DNA of 64,000 nt from Seonamhaeicola aphaedonensis (GCF_003386195.1 NZ_QRDX01000007.1:1-64000), one strand, 5' to 3'. Positions 28,656 through 40,102 are shown, counted from the stretch's first letter. Numbers and translations: made by a program. Notes: generated from the letters alone by a model not told the origin.

Positions 28656-29543
28656 CTAATATTTAATGCTTTGCCATAAACTACTGTGCATGGGCGCCAC
28701 TTTCTGAAGCATCTCTTTTAAGCTTGCAATGTTTACATTAGGTCCATCACTAAAAATTTGAGCAATTTCATCAGCCTTGGCATCAAAAAAGGTACGTAAT
28801 AAAAAAGAATTAGGACGTCTACTATTCATAGCTTGAAACTTCTTTAAAGCTTCGGCTATCTTTTCTTTACCCTCTTTTGTATTCTCACTCATAATATCTA
28901 GCCCTTGTCTATGATAGGCATGCATTACCTGTCTATACTCTATAAAGGTGGGAGACAGTATATTATCTATAAGCATAAATCTACTCTGTAATCCATCCTC
29001 CAATTTCCAACCAATAAAATTACCTTGTTGTGAATAATTAGTAATTATTTGGGCTTGCTTAAAATAAGAGTCTCCTCCATTTGGAGCAAAAGAATCGGCA
29101 TCCAATCCTAAAATCATATAAACGTGAAAAGATATTACCGATATTAAATTCGATTCAAACTGTGTTGGATTGAATATTAAATTTTGAAATTCTAAATATC
29201 TAAAATTAAAATCTTTGTCATTATAATTATAGATAGGTGTACTATAAGATGATCCAAAAACAGGACGTGATGATTGCACTTGCAACGATGCCTGAAAAGC
29301 TTCTCCGCTATAGTTGGTAATATTTACTACCATACTACAATCTATGCGCTCTTGAGATAAATAGGTTTTATTAGTCCATTTAGTATTATTAACAAATTCA
29401 TTTAACTGTTTTTCTAATGTCTTAAAAATTGGGAAATTCTCATTACCAGTTTGTCTGGCATTAACAACCACACTACAGTTTAATTCTTGAGCCCATCCTG
29501 TAATAGCTAAGAAGTGGATTAAAACAGTTAAGATATTACGCAT
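28656..29543 (-). CDS. DUF4835 family secreted protein
   Basis: A 295-aa protein with a signal peptide ending around GWAQEL (residue 20). Family marks: CSVVVNARQTGNENFPIFKTLEKQLNEFVN (about 23-52), ERIDCSMVVNI, and LGLDADSFAPNGG (about 150-162). Probably periplasmic or attached to the outer membrane. Function unknown, but it is always close to coaBC and recN in flavobacteria. Its start overlaps the end of coaBC by 8 bp. Confidence 0.85.
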   Translation of the reverse strand: MRNILTVLIHFLAITGWAQELNCSVVVNARQTGNENFPIFKTLEKQLNEFVNNTKWTNKTYLSQERIDCSMVVNITNYSGEAFQASLQVQSSRPVFGSSYSTPIYNYNDKDFNFRYLEFQNLIFNPTQFESNLISVISFHVYMILGLDADSFAPNGGDSYFKQAQIITNYSQQGNFIGWKLEDGLQSRFMLIDNILSPTFIEYRQVMHAYHRQGLDIMSENTKEGKEKIAEALKKFQAMNSRRPNSFLLRTFFDAKADEIAQIFSDGPNVNIASLKEMLQKVAPMHSSLWQSIKY

Positions 29544-30747
29544 GTATTTTTCTTATAATTTCGTTTAATAAATCTTCAGCAACTTCAGCCTTAGATTTTA
29601 ACTGAAATGTTGTAACATTTTCATCCTCATCAATAAAAGTAACTTTATTGGTATTACTTTTAAAACCCGCCCCTTTATCATTTAACGAATTTAAAACAAT
29701 TAAATCTAAATTCTTTCTTTTTAATTTATCTTTTGCGTTTTCTAATTCGTTGTTAGTTTCTAGTGCAAAACCAACTAAATACTGGTTTGTTTTTATGTCT
29801 CCTAAAGATGCTAAAATATCTTTAGTCTTTACCAATTCTAGAGATAACGTTTCATCCTTCTTTTTTATTTTTTGAGAAGCTACTTCTTTAGGTTTATAGT
29901 CAGCCACTGCAGCAGATAGAATAGCTACGTTTACATTGCTAAAATGTTTATGTGTTTCATCATACATATCCTGCGCACTTGTAACAGCTATAACTTTTAT
30001 TAAGCTATGTGATATTTTTTGATGCGTTGGTCCTGTTATCAAAACAACTTCAGCTCCCAAGTTAGATGCCTTTTTCGCAATTTCAAAACCCATTTTACCA
30101 CTAGAATGGTTTCCTATGAACCTAACGGGATCTATGGCTTCATACGTTGGTCCTGCAGTAATTAAAAACTTTTTCCCTTTTAAGGGTAATTTGCCTAAAA
30201 TATCATTTTCAATAAAAGCAACAATATCTTCAGGCTCTGCCATTCTACCCTCACCTACCAATCCGCTAGCTAATTCGCCACTGGTAGCTGGAATCATAAT
30301 ATTCCCAAAAGATATTAGCTTTTCAATAGAAGTTTTAGTGGTTTGGTGTTTGTACATATCTAAATCCATGGCAGGGGCAAAATACACTGGACATTTAGCT
30401 GATAAATAAGTTGCCAACAACAAATTGTCGCAAACGCCATTAGCCATTTTTGATAAGGTGTTAGCTGTAGCTGGTGCCACAATAAACAAATCTGCCCAAA
30501 GTCCTAAATCTACATGATTGTTCCAAACAGCATTATCATCTTCTTCATTTGTAAATGAGGAATAAACTGGATTTTTTGATAAAGTTGATAAGGTTAAAGG
30601 GGTAATAAACTCTTTTGCAGCTGGTGTCATGACTACTTTTACACTAGCACCTGTTTTTATAAATAACCTTACTAACGAAGCCGTTTTATAAGCAGCTATA
30701 CCTGCACTTACTCCTAATAGTATATTTTTACCGCTAAGTATACTCAT
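29536..30747 (-). CDS. coaBC: Bifunctional phosphopantothenoylcysteine decarboxylase / synthetase
   Basis: Makes 4'-phosphopantetheine from phosphopantothenate and cysteine, two steps of CoA synthesis. The N-terminal flavoprotein domain (about 1-180) has GVSAGIAAYKTASLVR (13-28), a PATANTLSKMANGVCDNLL segment and the PAMDLDMY motif. The C-terminal CoaB domain (about 185-400) opens with LITAGPTYEAIDPVRFIGNH (Asn-His and GKMG nucleotide region). 403 aa is normal. Part of the bamD run. Confidence 0.96.
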   Translation of the reverse strand: MSILSGKNILLGVSAGIAAYKTASLVRLFIKTGASVKVVMTPAAKEFITPLTLSTLSKNPVYSSFTNEEDDNAVWNNHVDLGLWADLFIVAPATANTLSKMANGVCDNLLLATYLSAKCPVYFAPAMDLDMYKHQTTKTSIEKLISFGNIMIPATSGELASGLVGEGRMAEPEDIVAFIENDILGKLPLKGKKFLITAGPTYEAIDPVRFIGNHSSGKMGFEIAKKASNLGAEVVLITGPTHQKISHSLIKVIAVTSAQDMYDETHKHFSNVNVAILSAAVADYKPKEVASQKIKKKDETLSLELVKTKDILASLGDIKTNQYLVGFALETNNELENAKDKLKRKNLDLIVLNSLNDKGAGFKSNTNKVTFIDEDENVTTFQLKSKAEVAEDLLNEIIRKIHA

Positions 30748-30916
30748 AAAAATAGCTTTTCAAGATTATTTAGTTAACCGCTTTCTTTTTTGGTATAAAC
30801 TACAATTTACAACCACAACTAGTGTTATACTTGAAAACTTGTGTTTAAAAAAAGAAAATTAAATGTACTAAATTCTCCTGAAAAGCTAAATGCTTTTAAA
30901 AATTAACTTTTAGATA

Positions 30917-31246
30917 TTATTCCTGAGAGTCTTGCTCAGTATTTCTAAAATAAACTTTATCTGTTAACCATTCTTGAATAGCTAAAGCATGAGGTTTAGG
31001 TAATTTTTCATAAAACTTAGAAACCTCAATTTGTTCCTTATTTTCAAAGATTTCTTCAAGACTATCATTGTAAGTTGCAAACTCCTCTAACTTATCAATA
31101 AGCTCTTTTTTAATCTCTGTATTAATTTGTTCTGCTCTTCTAGCTATAATAGAAATAGACTCATAAATGTTACCTGTTGGCTCATCAACTTGATTTCTAT
31201 CATAGGTTACTGTATTAACCGGAGCATTGATTTTCTTTAAATCCAT
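30917..31246 (-). CDS. rpoZ: RNA polymerase omega subunit
   Basis: A 109-aa protein of the Bacteroidota omega family. The motif NIYESISIIARRAEQINTEIK (26-46) aligns with the ARRAxQI core of omega, which helps to assemble beta-prime in the core enzyme. The flanking C-terminal extension (about 60-109) is acidic and typical of the phylum. It is 11 bp downstream of bamD; the gap to coaBC is 169 bp. Confidence 0.85.
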   Translation of the reverse strand: MDLKKINAPVNTVTYDRNQVDEPTGNIYESISIIARRAEQINTEIKKELIDKLEEFATYNDSLEEIFENKEQIEVSKFYEKLPKPHALAIQEWLTDKVYFRNTEQDSQE

Positions 31247-31257
31247 CTTGATTATAT

Positions 31258-32112
31258 TTAACTTTTCGTGCTATACTGTTTTAACTCTTCTTCTACAAGG
31301 TTGGTCATTGCGTTTACTTGCTCTATATATTTTGACTTAGTAAACGTTCTTAAAAAAAACGCACTATCTTCTTTTGCAGTTTCTAAGCGTTGCTTTCTTA
31401 AATGAACTATACCTTCATCTTTTGAGTTTTTATATTCTATACTATTAACTGCTTGCTGAAAAACAGCATCTAATCTGTAAAATAGAGCATCTTCTCTTAA
31501 TCTTGAGCCTGGAAAATCATATAGAAAATTATCAAACGATTTTATTGCTGCATTAAAATCTCCTGTATAACCGGGAGCAATTTCACCATATTGCTTAGCA
31601 ATGGCAAAGGCTTTTTGTTCTAACTTAAAATCTAATTCCTGTACAAGCGTATTGGCTTCTTCAAAAAATTCAGATTCAGGAAACAGGTTTATAAATTCTT
31701 GAGTTTTTGCAATGGCTTCTTTTGTTTCTGTTTGGTCCTTTGTGTAGATTGGCGATAACATGTAGTAGCTTTTTACACTTAAAAAAGAAGCCTCTTCAAA
31801 CTTTTCACTTTTAGGATAACTTTTGGTAAATTGTTCAAACCTGTAAGATGAAATATAATAGTCTTTCATCTTGTAAAAAGTCATGGCATACAAAAACATA
31901 AGCTTCTCAGCTTGTGGTTTTCCTCTATATTCAGGAACTATTTGTGCAAAAAGTCTGTTTGCCTTAGCATATTTTTCTTCGTTAAAAAGAGCTTCTCCCA
32001 TTTCAAACTTTTCTTTGGTAGCACCTTCTCCTGTTAGTTTAAGTACTTTTTGGTACTCACTACAAGAACTAAAAACTATTAAGGTTATTAATATGTAAAA
32101 AAGCTTTTTCAT
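31258..32112 (-). CDS. bamD: Outer membrane assembly lipoprotein BamD
   Basis: A TPR-repeat lipoprotein of the BAM complex that folds outer-membrane proteins. Starting at ATG 32112, the signal peptide MKKLFYILITLIVFSSC leaves Cys17 as lipidation site. TPR-like helices follow (GEALFNEEKYAKANRLFAQI, YYISSYRFEQFTKSYP, ESEFFEEANTL). 284 aa matches the family. An in-frame start 7 codons upstream would spoil the signal peptide. The promoter box at 32131-32138 lies just upstream. Confidence 0.92.
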   Translation of the reverse strand: MKKLFYILITLIVFSSCSEYQKVLKLTGEGATKEKFEMGEALFNEEKYAKANRLFAQIVPEYRGKPQAEKLMFLYAMTFYKMKDYYISSYRFEQFTKSYPKSEKFEEASFLSVKSYYMLSPIYTKDQTETKEAIAKTQEFINLFPESEFFEEANTLVQELDFKLEQKAFAIAKQYGEIAPGYTGDFNAAIKSFDNFLYDFPGSRLREDALFYRLDAVFQQAVNSIEYKNSKDEGIVHLRKQRLETAKEDSAFFLRTFTKSKYIEQVNAMTNLVEEELKQYSTKS

Positions 32113-32130
32113 GGATTTTAAAACAGAACG

Positions 32131-32138
32131 CAAAATTA
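32131..32138 (-). promoter_or_regulatory. -7 promoter box (TAATTTTG) for bamD
   Basis: Exact TAnnTTTG match followed by CG, 18 bp before the ATG at 32112; it overlaps the possible upstream start, supporting the shorter one. Confidence 0.5.
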
Positions 32139-32299
32139 AGTTATTAATATGGATTTTAAAAATATAATTTTGTAGCTAAAATAATTGCATAATATCAGGA
32201 ATAACAACGTTTAAGTAATATTTAACTTTTAAGTTTGAATATGATAAACCTGTAACTTAAGGCTTGCTTTAAATTTGTTTATCTGTATACTAAAAAGTT

Positions 32300-33172
32300 T
32301 TATGACAAATAAGCCTTTATTTTTTGTTTTAATTCTTTAGATGCTGGAACTACCGGTAATCTAACAGTATCATCACATAAACCTAATGCCTCAAAAACCG
32401 CTTTAATACCTGCTGGATTATTTTCTTCAAAAATATACCCAGTAACATCCATTAGTTTAAAATGTAGTCTGTAAGCTTCTATGACATTACCTTTTAAACC
32501 TAAACGAATCATTTCTGAAAAATCTTTTGGAAGTGCTTGTCCTATTACAGAAATCACGCCAGCTCCTCCAGCTAAGACAACACCTAAAGCCAAATCATCA
32601 TCACCTGAAATTACCAGAAAATCGCTCGGTTTGTTTTTAAGTAATTCAAAATATTGCGCCATGTTATTCCCTGCTTCTTTTACCGCAATAATATTGTTAA
32701 AGTCATTAGCAAGCCTTAAGGTTGTTTGTGGCTCCATATTTTTTGAGGTTCTACCAGGAACATTATATAAAATAACATCAATAGGTGATGCTTCTGCTAC
32801 CGCTTTAAAGTGCTGATATAATCCTTCTTGTGTTGGTTTATTGTAGTAAGGTGAGACCGACAAAATAGCATCAATACCATTAAGATCTGTTGATTTAATC
32901 TCTTCAACAACTTGAGCAGTATTGTTTCCTCCAATACCTAAAACTAAAGGTAAACGTCCCTTGTTGGTATCAGAAATGGTTTTGATAACCTCTTGTTTTT
33001 CTTGTTTAGTTAAAGTCACACTTTCTCCTGTAGTTCCACAAATAACCAAATATTCTGTACCATTTTCAATATTGTAATTTACAATATTTGCTAATGCTTG
33101 ATGATCTATACTCAAATCTGGATTAAATGGTGTAACTAAAGCAACTCCAGTTCCTAAAAACTTACTATTCAT
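32300..33172 (-). CDS. dapA: 4-hydroxy-tetrahydrodipicolinate synthase
   Basis: Condenses pyruvate with aspartate semialdehyde, the first lysine/DAP-specific step. A TIM-barrel of 290 aa from ATG 33172. Tyr136 ([11 protein letters not shown]) and the Schiff-base Lys165 ([10 protein letters not shown]) are present, as is [10 protein letters not shown] (45-54). A TTG two codons upstream is also possible but the ATG is more likely. The upstream DUF6913 gene ends 8 bp inside dapA, so they are coupled. Confidence 0.96.
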   Translation of the reverse strand: MNSKFLGTGVALVTPFNPDLSIDHQALANIVNYNIENGTEYLVICGTTGESVTLTKQEKQEVIKTISDTNKGRLPLVLGIGGNNTAQVVEEIKSTDLNGIDAILSVSPYYNKPTQEGLYQHFKAVAEASPIDVILYNVPGRTSKNMEPQTTLRLANDFNNIIAVKEAGNNMAQYFELLKNKPSDFLVISGDDDLALGVVLAGGAGVISVIGQALPKDFSEMIRLGLKGNVIEAYRLHFKLMDVTGYIFEENNPAGIKAVFEALGLCDDTVRLPVVPASKELKQKIKAYLS

Positions 33173-33692
33173 TTTCAATTTTATTTAATATAGTTAAGTA
33201 TCTAAATATTTCGTTTTTAAATACTTCAAATTCTGTTATATCTGTTTTTATTATTAAATCGTTTAAACGCTCATCGGTCTGTAAAACTCCTATTTTAAAT
33301 TTAGCTTTTGACGCTGCCGTTATTAACTTTAATTCTAAAACTTCCTGTTGGTAATAACTTACTAATACATCAAAACTTTCATCTAAAAAAGATTGCAATT
33401 CAACATTTTTTATTGTGCCATTCCATCCAAAATCATTTGGATTAAAGCATACTTCCCAAAAATTCAAATCGTCTTTTTTGTTTTCAGAAAAAGCAACAAT
33501 CTTTAACCTGTTAGCTTTTATCTTAATAAAATTGGCTAATTTTCTAAAAGATTCAAAATCATTAAACTCATCAGCGTTTAAGATAACCCCTAAACTTTCT
33601 GCCCTAGAATTAGTAACGTTTACCAACCGTTTAGACAACAATTTGTTTAAGTACTTTTTATTAGATTTTTCCTTAAAACCCTTTAAAAACAT
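33165..33692 (-). CDS. DUF6913 family protein
   Basis: A 175-aa cytosolic protein with no signal sequence. Conserved pieces: basic N-terminus [19 protein letters not shown], the segment [15 protein letters not shown] (29-43), [15 protein letters not shown] (about 79-93), and [31 protein letters not shown] (about 106-136). Function unknown. It overlaps dapA by 8 bp and is divergent from the 5'-nucleotidase gene with a shared promoter core. Confidence 0.8.
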   Translation of the reverse strand: MFLKGFKEKSNKKYLNKLLSKRLVNVTNSRAESLGVILNADEFNDFESFRKLANFIKIKANRLKIVAFSENKKDDLNFWEVCFNPNDFGWNGTIKNVELQSFLDESFDVLVSYYQQEVLELKLITAASKAKFKIGVLQTDERLNDLIIKTDITEFEVFKNEIFRYLTILNKIENE

Positions 33693-33710
33693 TTATATTT
33701 ATACTTTGCG

Positions 33711-33718
33711 CAAAGGTA
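33711..33718 (-). promoter_or_regulatory. -7 promoter box (TACCTTTG) for DUF6913-dapA
   Basis: Exact minus-strand match, 18 bp before the ATG. It is part of the palindrome CTTTGCGCAAAG (33704-33715); the other half gives a near-match (ATACTTTG) on the plus strand for the 5'-nucleotidase gene. Confidence 0.5.
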
Positions 33719-33750
33719 GCAAAAGTACATTCAAAAAACTGATTAAACAC

Positions 33751-34506
33751 ATGAGGTTTACACTTTTATTCATTTTGTTAAATTTTTTAGTTTTTTCTGG
33801 TTGCAAACAAGAAAAGATGCACTTAATAAAAATTGAAGGTCAACAAATTCAAATTACTGATTTACTTACCTCAAACCAAAATATTGAAGCCTTTGTAAGA
33901 CCCTACAGAGAGCATATCAATAAAGATTTAGATAGTGTTTTAGCGTATTCACCATCTACTTACACAAAAGATGATGATGAACTAAATACAGCCCTAGGTA
34001 ACTTAATGTGTAGTATTGTTTTTTCTGAAGGCAACCCTATTTTTAACAAAAAAACCGGTAAAAACATTGATGCAGTGGTGCTTAACCACGGTGGTATTAG
34101 AGCCCCTATCTCAGCAGGAGCTATTACTACAAGAACCGCATACCAAGTTATGCCTTTTGAAAATAAAATTGTAGTTGCTGGTATCAAAGGAAATAAAGTT
34201 ATTGAAATAGTTGATTTTTTGGTAAAGAGTAAACGAGCTCATCCTTTTTTAGGGCTTAAAATTTTGCTTGACCAAGAATACAATCTCATTGAAGCTAGCA
34301 TTAATGGTGAGAGTATCAACATTAATAAAACTTACTACATTGCTACAAGTGATTATTTATATAATAGTGGTGATAACATGTTGTTTTTTAAACCAAATGA
34401 AAGTGTGGTTAATTTAGATTACAAAATAAGAAATGCTATGATTGATTATTTTAAAAAAGTTGATACTATAAATCCTGTGAGAGACGATAGATTTATCAGA
34501 CATTAA
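33751..34506 (+). CDS. 5'-nucleotidase C-terminal domain lipoprotein
   Basis: Substrate-binding half of a UshA/CpdB-type 5'-nucleotidase as a separate 251-aa protein. From ATG 33751 the signal peptide MRFTLLFILLNFLVFSGC places a lipid Cys at 18. The domain shows GNLMCSIVF (about 87-95), VVLNHGGIRAPI (109-120) and the substrate-loop end YIATSDYLYNSGDNMLFF (about 196-213). The frame is open 112 codons further upstream but that region overlaps the DUF6913 gene on the other strand. Only 5 bp before the metallophosphatase gene. Confidence 0.88.
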   Translation: MRFTLLFILLNFLVFSGCKQEKMHLIKIEGQQIQITDLLTSNQNIEAFVRPYREHINKDLDSVLAYSPSTYTKDDDELNTALGNLMCSIVFSEGNPIFNKKTGKNIDAVVLNHGGIRAPISAGAITTRTAYQVMPFENKIVVAGIKGNKVIEIVDFLVKSKRAHPFLGLKILLDQEYNLIEASINGESININKTYYIATSDYLYNSGDNMLFFKPNESVVNLDYKIRNAMIDYFKKVDTINPVRDDRFIRH

Positions 34507-34511
34507 TTTAT

Positions 34512-35426
34512 ATGAAAAGAAGAGATTTTATTCAACAACTATCTGCAGGAAGTGCTCTAACATTAGGAAGTTTAGGTTTTCAATCTTTTATATCGAACTC
34601 AAAAACTACTAAAATAACTATTCTTCACACCAATGATGTGCATAGTCATATAGATCCATTTGGACCCAACGATGGAAGAAATGCCAATACGGGAGGAGTT
34701 GCAAGACGCGCTAGCCTCATTGAAGCTATTAGAAAAGAAAACCCTAATACTCTATTACTAGATGCTGGCGATATTTTCCAAGGCACGCCGTATTTTAATT
34801 ATTATGGGGGTGAATTAGAATTTAAGTTAATGAGTATGTTAAAATACGATTTGGCGACTATTGGAAACCACGATTTTGATAACAGTATTGATGGATTATA
34901 TGCCCAATTGCCACATGCACAATTTGAATTTGTTTCTGCTAATTATGATTTTACAAATACCATCATGGATGCCCACGTGAAGCCCTTTAAAATTTTTAAA
35001 ATAGATGGTATTAAAATTGGTGTTTTTGGCTTAGGAATAGAGCTTAATGGTTTAGTTGAAAAGTCTTTATACAAAGAAACAATATATCTTGATCCCTTAG
35101 AGGTCACTCAGGATATGAGTCGTATTTTGAAGACTGAAGAATATTGCGATTTGGTTATTTGTCTCTCCCATTTAGGTTACCATTACAAAAATTCACCAGA
35201 CAGAATAAGCGATTTAAATTTAGCCGCAGCTACAAAAGATATAGATCTTATAATTGGTGGTCACACTCATACATTCCTAAAAAAACCAACCGTTGCTAGA
35301 AACATAGAAGGTAAAAATATACTTATCAACCAAGTGGGCGCTTATGGTATCAATCTCGGAAAAATAGATTTTTACTTTGATACAGATAAAAATAAATCAG
35401 CCAACGGAACCTCAATTTTAGTGTGA
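34512..35426 (+). CDS. Metallophosphatase domain of 5'-nucleotidase, Tat-type signal
   Basis: The catalytic half of a UshA-like nucleotidase as its own 304-aa gene. Twin-arginine signal KRRDFIQQLSAGSAL (2-16), suggesting Tat export. Calcineurin-like metal motifs: ILHTNDVHSHID (37-48), DAGDIFQG (about 83-90), GNHDFDNS (about 117-124), and GGHTHTFL (about 255-262). A normal UshA carries this domain first and the C-terminal domain second in one chain; here the genes are separate and in the opposite order. Confidence 0.9.
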   Translation: MKRRDFIQQLSAGSALTLGSLGFQSFISNSKTTKITILHTNDVHSHIDPFGPNDGRNANTGGVARRASLIEAIRKENPNTLLLDAGDIFQGTPYFNYYGGELEFKLMSMLKYDLATIGNHDFDNSIDGLYAQLPHAQFEFVSANYDFTNTIMDAHVKPFKIFKIDGIKIGVFGLGIELNGLVEKSLYKETIYLDPLEVTQDMSRILKTEEYCDLVICLSHLGYHYKNSPDRISDLNLAAATKDIDLIIGGHTHTFLKKPTVARNIEGKNILINQVGAYGINLGKIDFYFDTDKNKSANGTSILV

Positions 35427-35488
35427 TTATATAGTTTTTATAGTAAGTTTTGCTATTTGTTTCGTCTAAAAATCACAAATAAAGCAAA

Positions 35489-35875
35489 ATGAAAAAATAT
35501 ATTCCATTTGGATTAAGACTTATTGTAGCCCTCATTTTAATACAAACCTTACGCTTTAAATTTACGGCCCACCCAGATAGCGTATATATCTTTACCAAAG
35601 TTGGTTTAGAACCTTATGGTAGAATTGCTATTGGAATTCTAGAACTAATTGCAGGGGTATTCTTACTCATACCAAAGACCATTTGGATAGGAGCAACATT
35701 AACTTTAACAGTTATAGGCGGCGCCATACTCATGCATCTTACTAAACTTGGAATAGAAACAAATAATGATGGTGGTATTTTATTTGTTACGGCTGTTATT
35801 ACATTTTTTCTTTCTACAATAATATTGTACTTACACAGGCAGAGTATCCCCTTTTTTAAACTTCGGTTGATTTAG
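35489..35875 (+). CDS. DoxX family membrane protein
   Basis: A 128-aa inner-membrane protein with four helices (about 6-22, 44-64, 68-87, 95-116). The GLRLIVALILIQTLRFKF start and the LEPYGRIAIGILELIAGVFLLIP segment match the DoxX-like group. These proteins are linked to redox or thiol homeostasis in other bacteria; the role here is unproven. The last 20 bp overlap the convergent membrane-protein gene. Confidence 0.82.
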   Translation: MKKYIPFGLRLIVALILIQTLRFKFTAHPDSVYIFTKVGLEPYGRIAIGILELIAGVFLLIPKTIWIGATLTLTVIGGAILMHLTKLGIETNNDGGILFVTAVITFFLSTIILYLHRQSIPFFKLRLI

Positions 35876-36617
35876 GTGAGTTTGAAATAATATTATGCAA
35901 TTCTTCCTCTTTGGTATCTAGTATACTTATTTGTTTGCAAAAGAAATAAAAAGCAGATAACGTTAAAGTTGTTGATAAAAAATTAAGCAAATTTCTTTGA
36001 GCTATGTATATATAGGCAACTTCTATAACTTCAGAAAACACAATACAAAGAGCTCCCAAAAATAAATATAACGACTTCTGATTATCCCTACAAAAGAAAT
36101 TTAATAATGCTCCAGATAACAATAAAAGCATCACTATATTGTAAGCTAACTCCAAATAATACTCACTAGAATTAGTTAATGTATTTACTATTGTTTTTTG
36201 AAGCACATAAACTACCCAAGCACTTAGTATTGTTAATACAATCAAATGTATTTTAAAATGTTTTATAATATGAAGTACATTTAACTTTTTACATATCTCA
36301 ATTAAAAGAGCCACATAGGCTGTAACATATAAAGAATTGCCTATATAATAATCTAAATCATATACTAAGTAGTAATGCTCACTTTCGGGAATATAATCAA
36401 CTAACAAACCTATAAGATCTGACCCTGCATAACACACAAGGAACAAAGTAAAAAAAGCTGTTTTCTGTTTAATAAACAAAAAATAAAATACAGCTATTGA
36501 TGGTAGAATTAATGAATCTAATGTAAAAGCAACATTTTCATTACCCATAAATCCATAGACGGTAAATAATAGATAAATTATTAACACTAAACTTACCAAG
36601 GCTTTCGACTTGTACAT
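35856..36617 (-). CDS. Hypothetical multi-pass membrane protein, 253 aa
   Basis: Seven to eight predicted helices (for example 7-25, 33-49, 54-71, 91-110, 123-140, 160-176, 183-207, 211-228), a layout like the YhhN/TMEM86 group, although I cannot place it with confidence. There is a short polar C-terminal tail. It has its own -7 box (36640-36647) and shares 20 bp with the 3' end of the DoxX gene. Confidence 0.65.
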   Translation of the reverse strand: MYKSKALVSLVLIIYLLFTVYGFMGNENVAFTLDSLILPSIAVFYFLFIKQKTAFFTLFLVCYAGSDLIGLLVDYIPESEHYYLVYDLDYYIGNSLYVTAYVALLIEICKKLNVLHIIKHFKIHLIVLTILSAWVVYVLQKTIVNTLTNSSEYYLELAYNIVMLLLLSGALLNFFCRDNQKSLYLFLGALCIVFSEVIEVAYIYIAQRNLLNFLSTTLTLSAFYFFCKQISILDTKEEELHNIISNSPKSTEV

Positions 36618-36639
36618 TTTGATAGATTTGGTTACAGGA

Positions 36640-36647
36640 CAAATATA
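36640..36647 (-). promoter_or_regulatory. -7 promoter box (TATATTTG) for the 253-aa membrane protein
   Basis: Exact TAnnTTTG match on the minus strand, 22 bp before the ATG at 36617. Confidence 0.5.
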
Positions 36648-36703
36648 AATAAATTTTACAATTAAACGGTAAAAAAATGCTTTTTATCGATTATTTTTTT
36701 AAT

Positions 36704-38707
<2,004 letters not shown>

Positions 38708-38746
38708 TTATTCGCTATGATATTTTCGATAGATATCTAAAAAATA

Positions 38747-39604
38747 CTAAACTGAAAACACTCCTTTTATCATTCTATCTTTATTGAAGATATCTTTTTT
38801 TAATTCTATGCTCTTAAAATTGTAATCTTTTAATAGTTGTAACATCTCATTTCCTAAATATTCATTGATTTCAAACAACAAAGTTCCACTTTCTTTCAAG
38901 TTCTTTTTTGAATACTCACAAATAGCTTTATAAAATAACAACGGATTATTATCTTCTACAAAAAGTGCTAAATGCGGTTCGTAATCTAAAACATTAGCTT
39001 TCATTAACGGTTTTTCTCTCACTCTAACGTAGGGCGGGTTGGATACAATAACATCAAACCTTGGGCTTTGGTCTTTGGTCTTTGGTTTTAAAATATCATC
39101 TTCAATAAATTGAATTTCAACTTTGTTCAGCTCAGCATTATACCTGGCTACCTTTAAAGCTTCCTTGCTGACATCTAAGGCATATACCTTTGTATTTGGT
39201 AAGTTTTTAGATAGAGAAATTGCAATGCAACCACTACCAGTACCTATATCTAAAACTTTTAATTCTGAATTTTGGTCTTTAAACTCTTGTATAATCCAAT
39301 TCACCAACTCCTCGGTTTCAGGTCTGGGAATGAGCACATGTTCATTCACTTTTAATGATATTCCATAAAACTCTGTTTCTCCTAGGATATATTGAATAGG
39401 CTTTTCTTTTTTAAGCAACTCCAAAGCAGTCATAATCGTTTCTGGATTATCAATTTCAGCTTCAAAATTCAGCGCTAATTGCAATCTGCTCGTATCAAAA
39501 TAAGACTCTGTTAGCAAGTAGAAAAAATTATCAATTTCTTCTTTAGAATATATTGAAGTTAATTCATTATGAAATTTATTTTGAATATCTCTCAACTTTA
39601 TCAT
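38747..39604 (-). CDS. prmC: Release-factor glutamine methyltransferase
   Basis: Methylates the GGQ glutamine of class I release factors. SAM-binding motif LDIGTGSGCIAISL (about 118-131) and the catalytic NPPYVR (about 188-193) are clear, with the N-terminal helical domain before them. 285 aa is typical. It overlaps the upstream GNAT gene by 4 bp, indicating co-translation. Confidence 0.95.
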   Translation of the reverse strand: MIKLRDIQNKFHNELTSIYSKEEIDNFFYLLTESYFDTSRLQLALNFEAEIDNPETIMTALELLKKEKPIQYILGETEFYGISLKVNEHVLIPRPETEELVNWIIQEFKDQNSELKVLDIGTGSGCIAISLSKNLPNTKVYALDVSKEALKVARYNAELNKVEIQFIEDDILKPKTKDQSPRFDVIVSNPPYVRVREKPLMKANVLDYEPHLALFVEDNNPLLFYKAICEYSKKNLKESGTLLFEINEYLGNEMLQLLKDYNFKSIELKKDIFNKDRMIKGVFSV

Positions 39605-40092
39605 AAATCCTTAATCATCCAAACACCGCAGTTATAATGACCTGTATTCCCTAATGCTCCTTTTAAATGTTTAAAACCAAAACTCTCATAAATATGAATA
39701 GCAGCTTTTAATTGTGGTGCGGATTCTAAATAGCATTGCTCATATCCTAAATCCTTTGCAGCCTTTAAACACGTTTTAAACATGTTCTTACCAAGTCCTT
39801 TACCTCTTACTTTTGGGGAAAAATACATTTTTTGAAGTTCACAAATACGCCTATTAAAATCTTTTAAAGGTTTAATACCTGCACCTCCTAAAATTTCTAC
39901 ATTATGATCAATTACATAATAGATATCATTATCATTTTGATAAGACTCATACATTTTTGGAGTTTCTTCATCCTCATAGGCTGTACCAATTAAAGGGATA
40001 TTAAATTCATGGAAACAAGCTCTAATAACTTGCTCTATTTGAGTATTATCTTGAGGCTGTATTTCTCTAATAACAATAGTATCTTTACTCAC
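39601..40092 (-). CDS. GNAT family N-acetyltransferase
   Basis: A 163-aa acetyl-CoA dependent acyltransferase, starting with GTG. The acetyl-CoA loop is KVRGKGLGKNMF (about 94-105), preceded by LQKMYFSPKV and followed by YLESAPQLKAAIHIYESFGF. Substrate unknown; its coupling to prmC does not prove a role in translation. Divergent from the LEA14-like gene. Confidence 0.85.
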   Translation of the reverse strand: MSKDTIVIREIQPQDNTQIEQVIRACFHEFNIPLIGTAYEDEETPKMYESYQNDNDIYYVIDHNVEILGGAGIKPLKDFNRRICELQKMYFSPKVRGKGLGKNMFKTCLKAAKDLGYEQCYLESAPQLKAAIHIYESFGFKHLKGALGNTGHYNCGVWMIKDL

Positions 40093-40102
40093 TTTAAAAT
40101 GG

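Noticed and set aside
33415-33750. 363-aa nucleotidase with a long N-terminal extension
   Set aside because: The extension overlaps the DUF6913 gene antisense and lies before a proper lipoprotein signal peptide at 33751.
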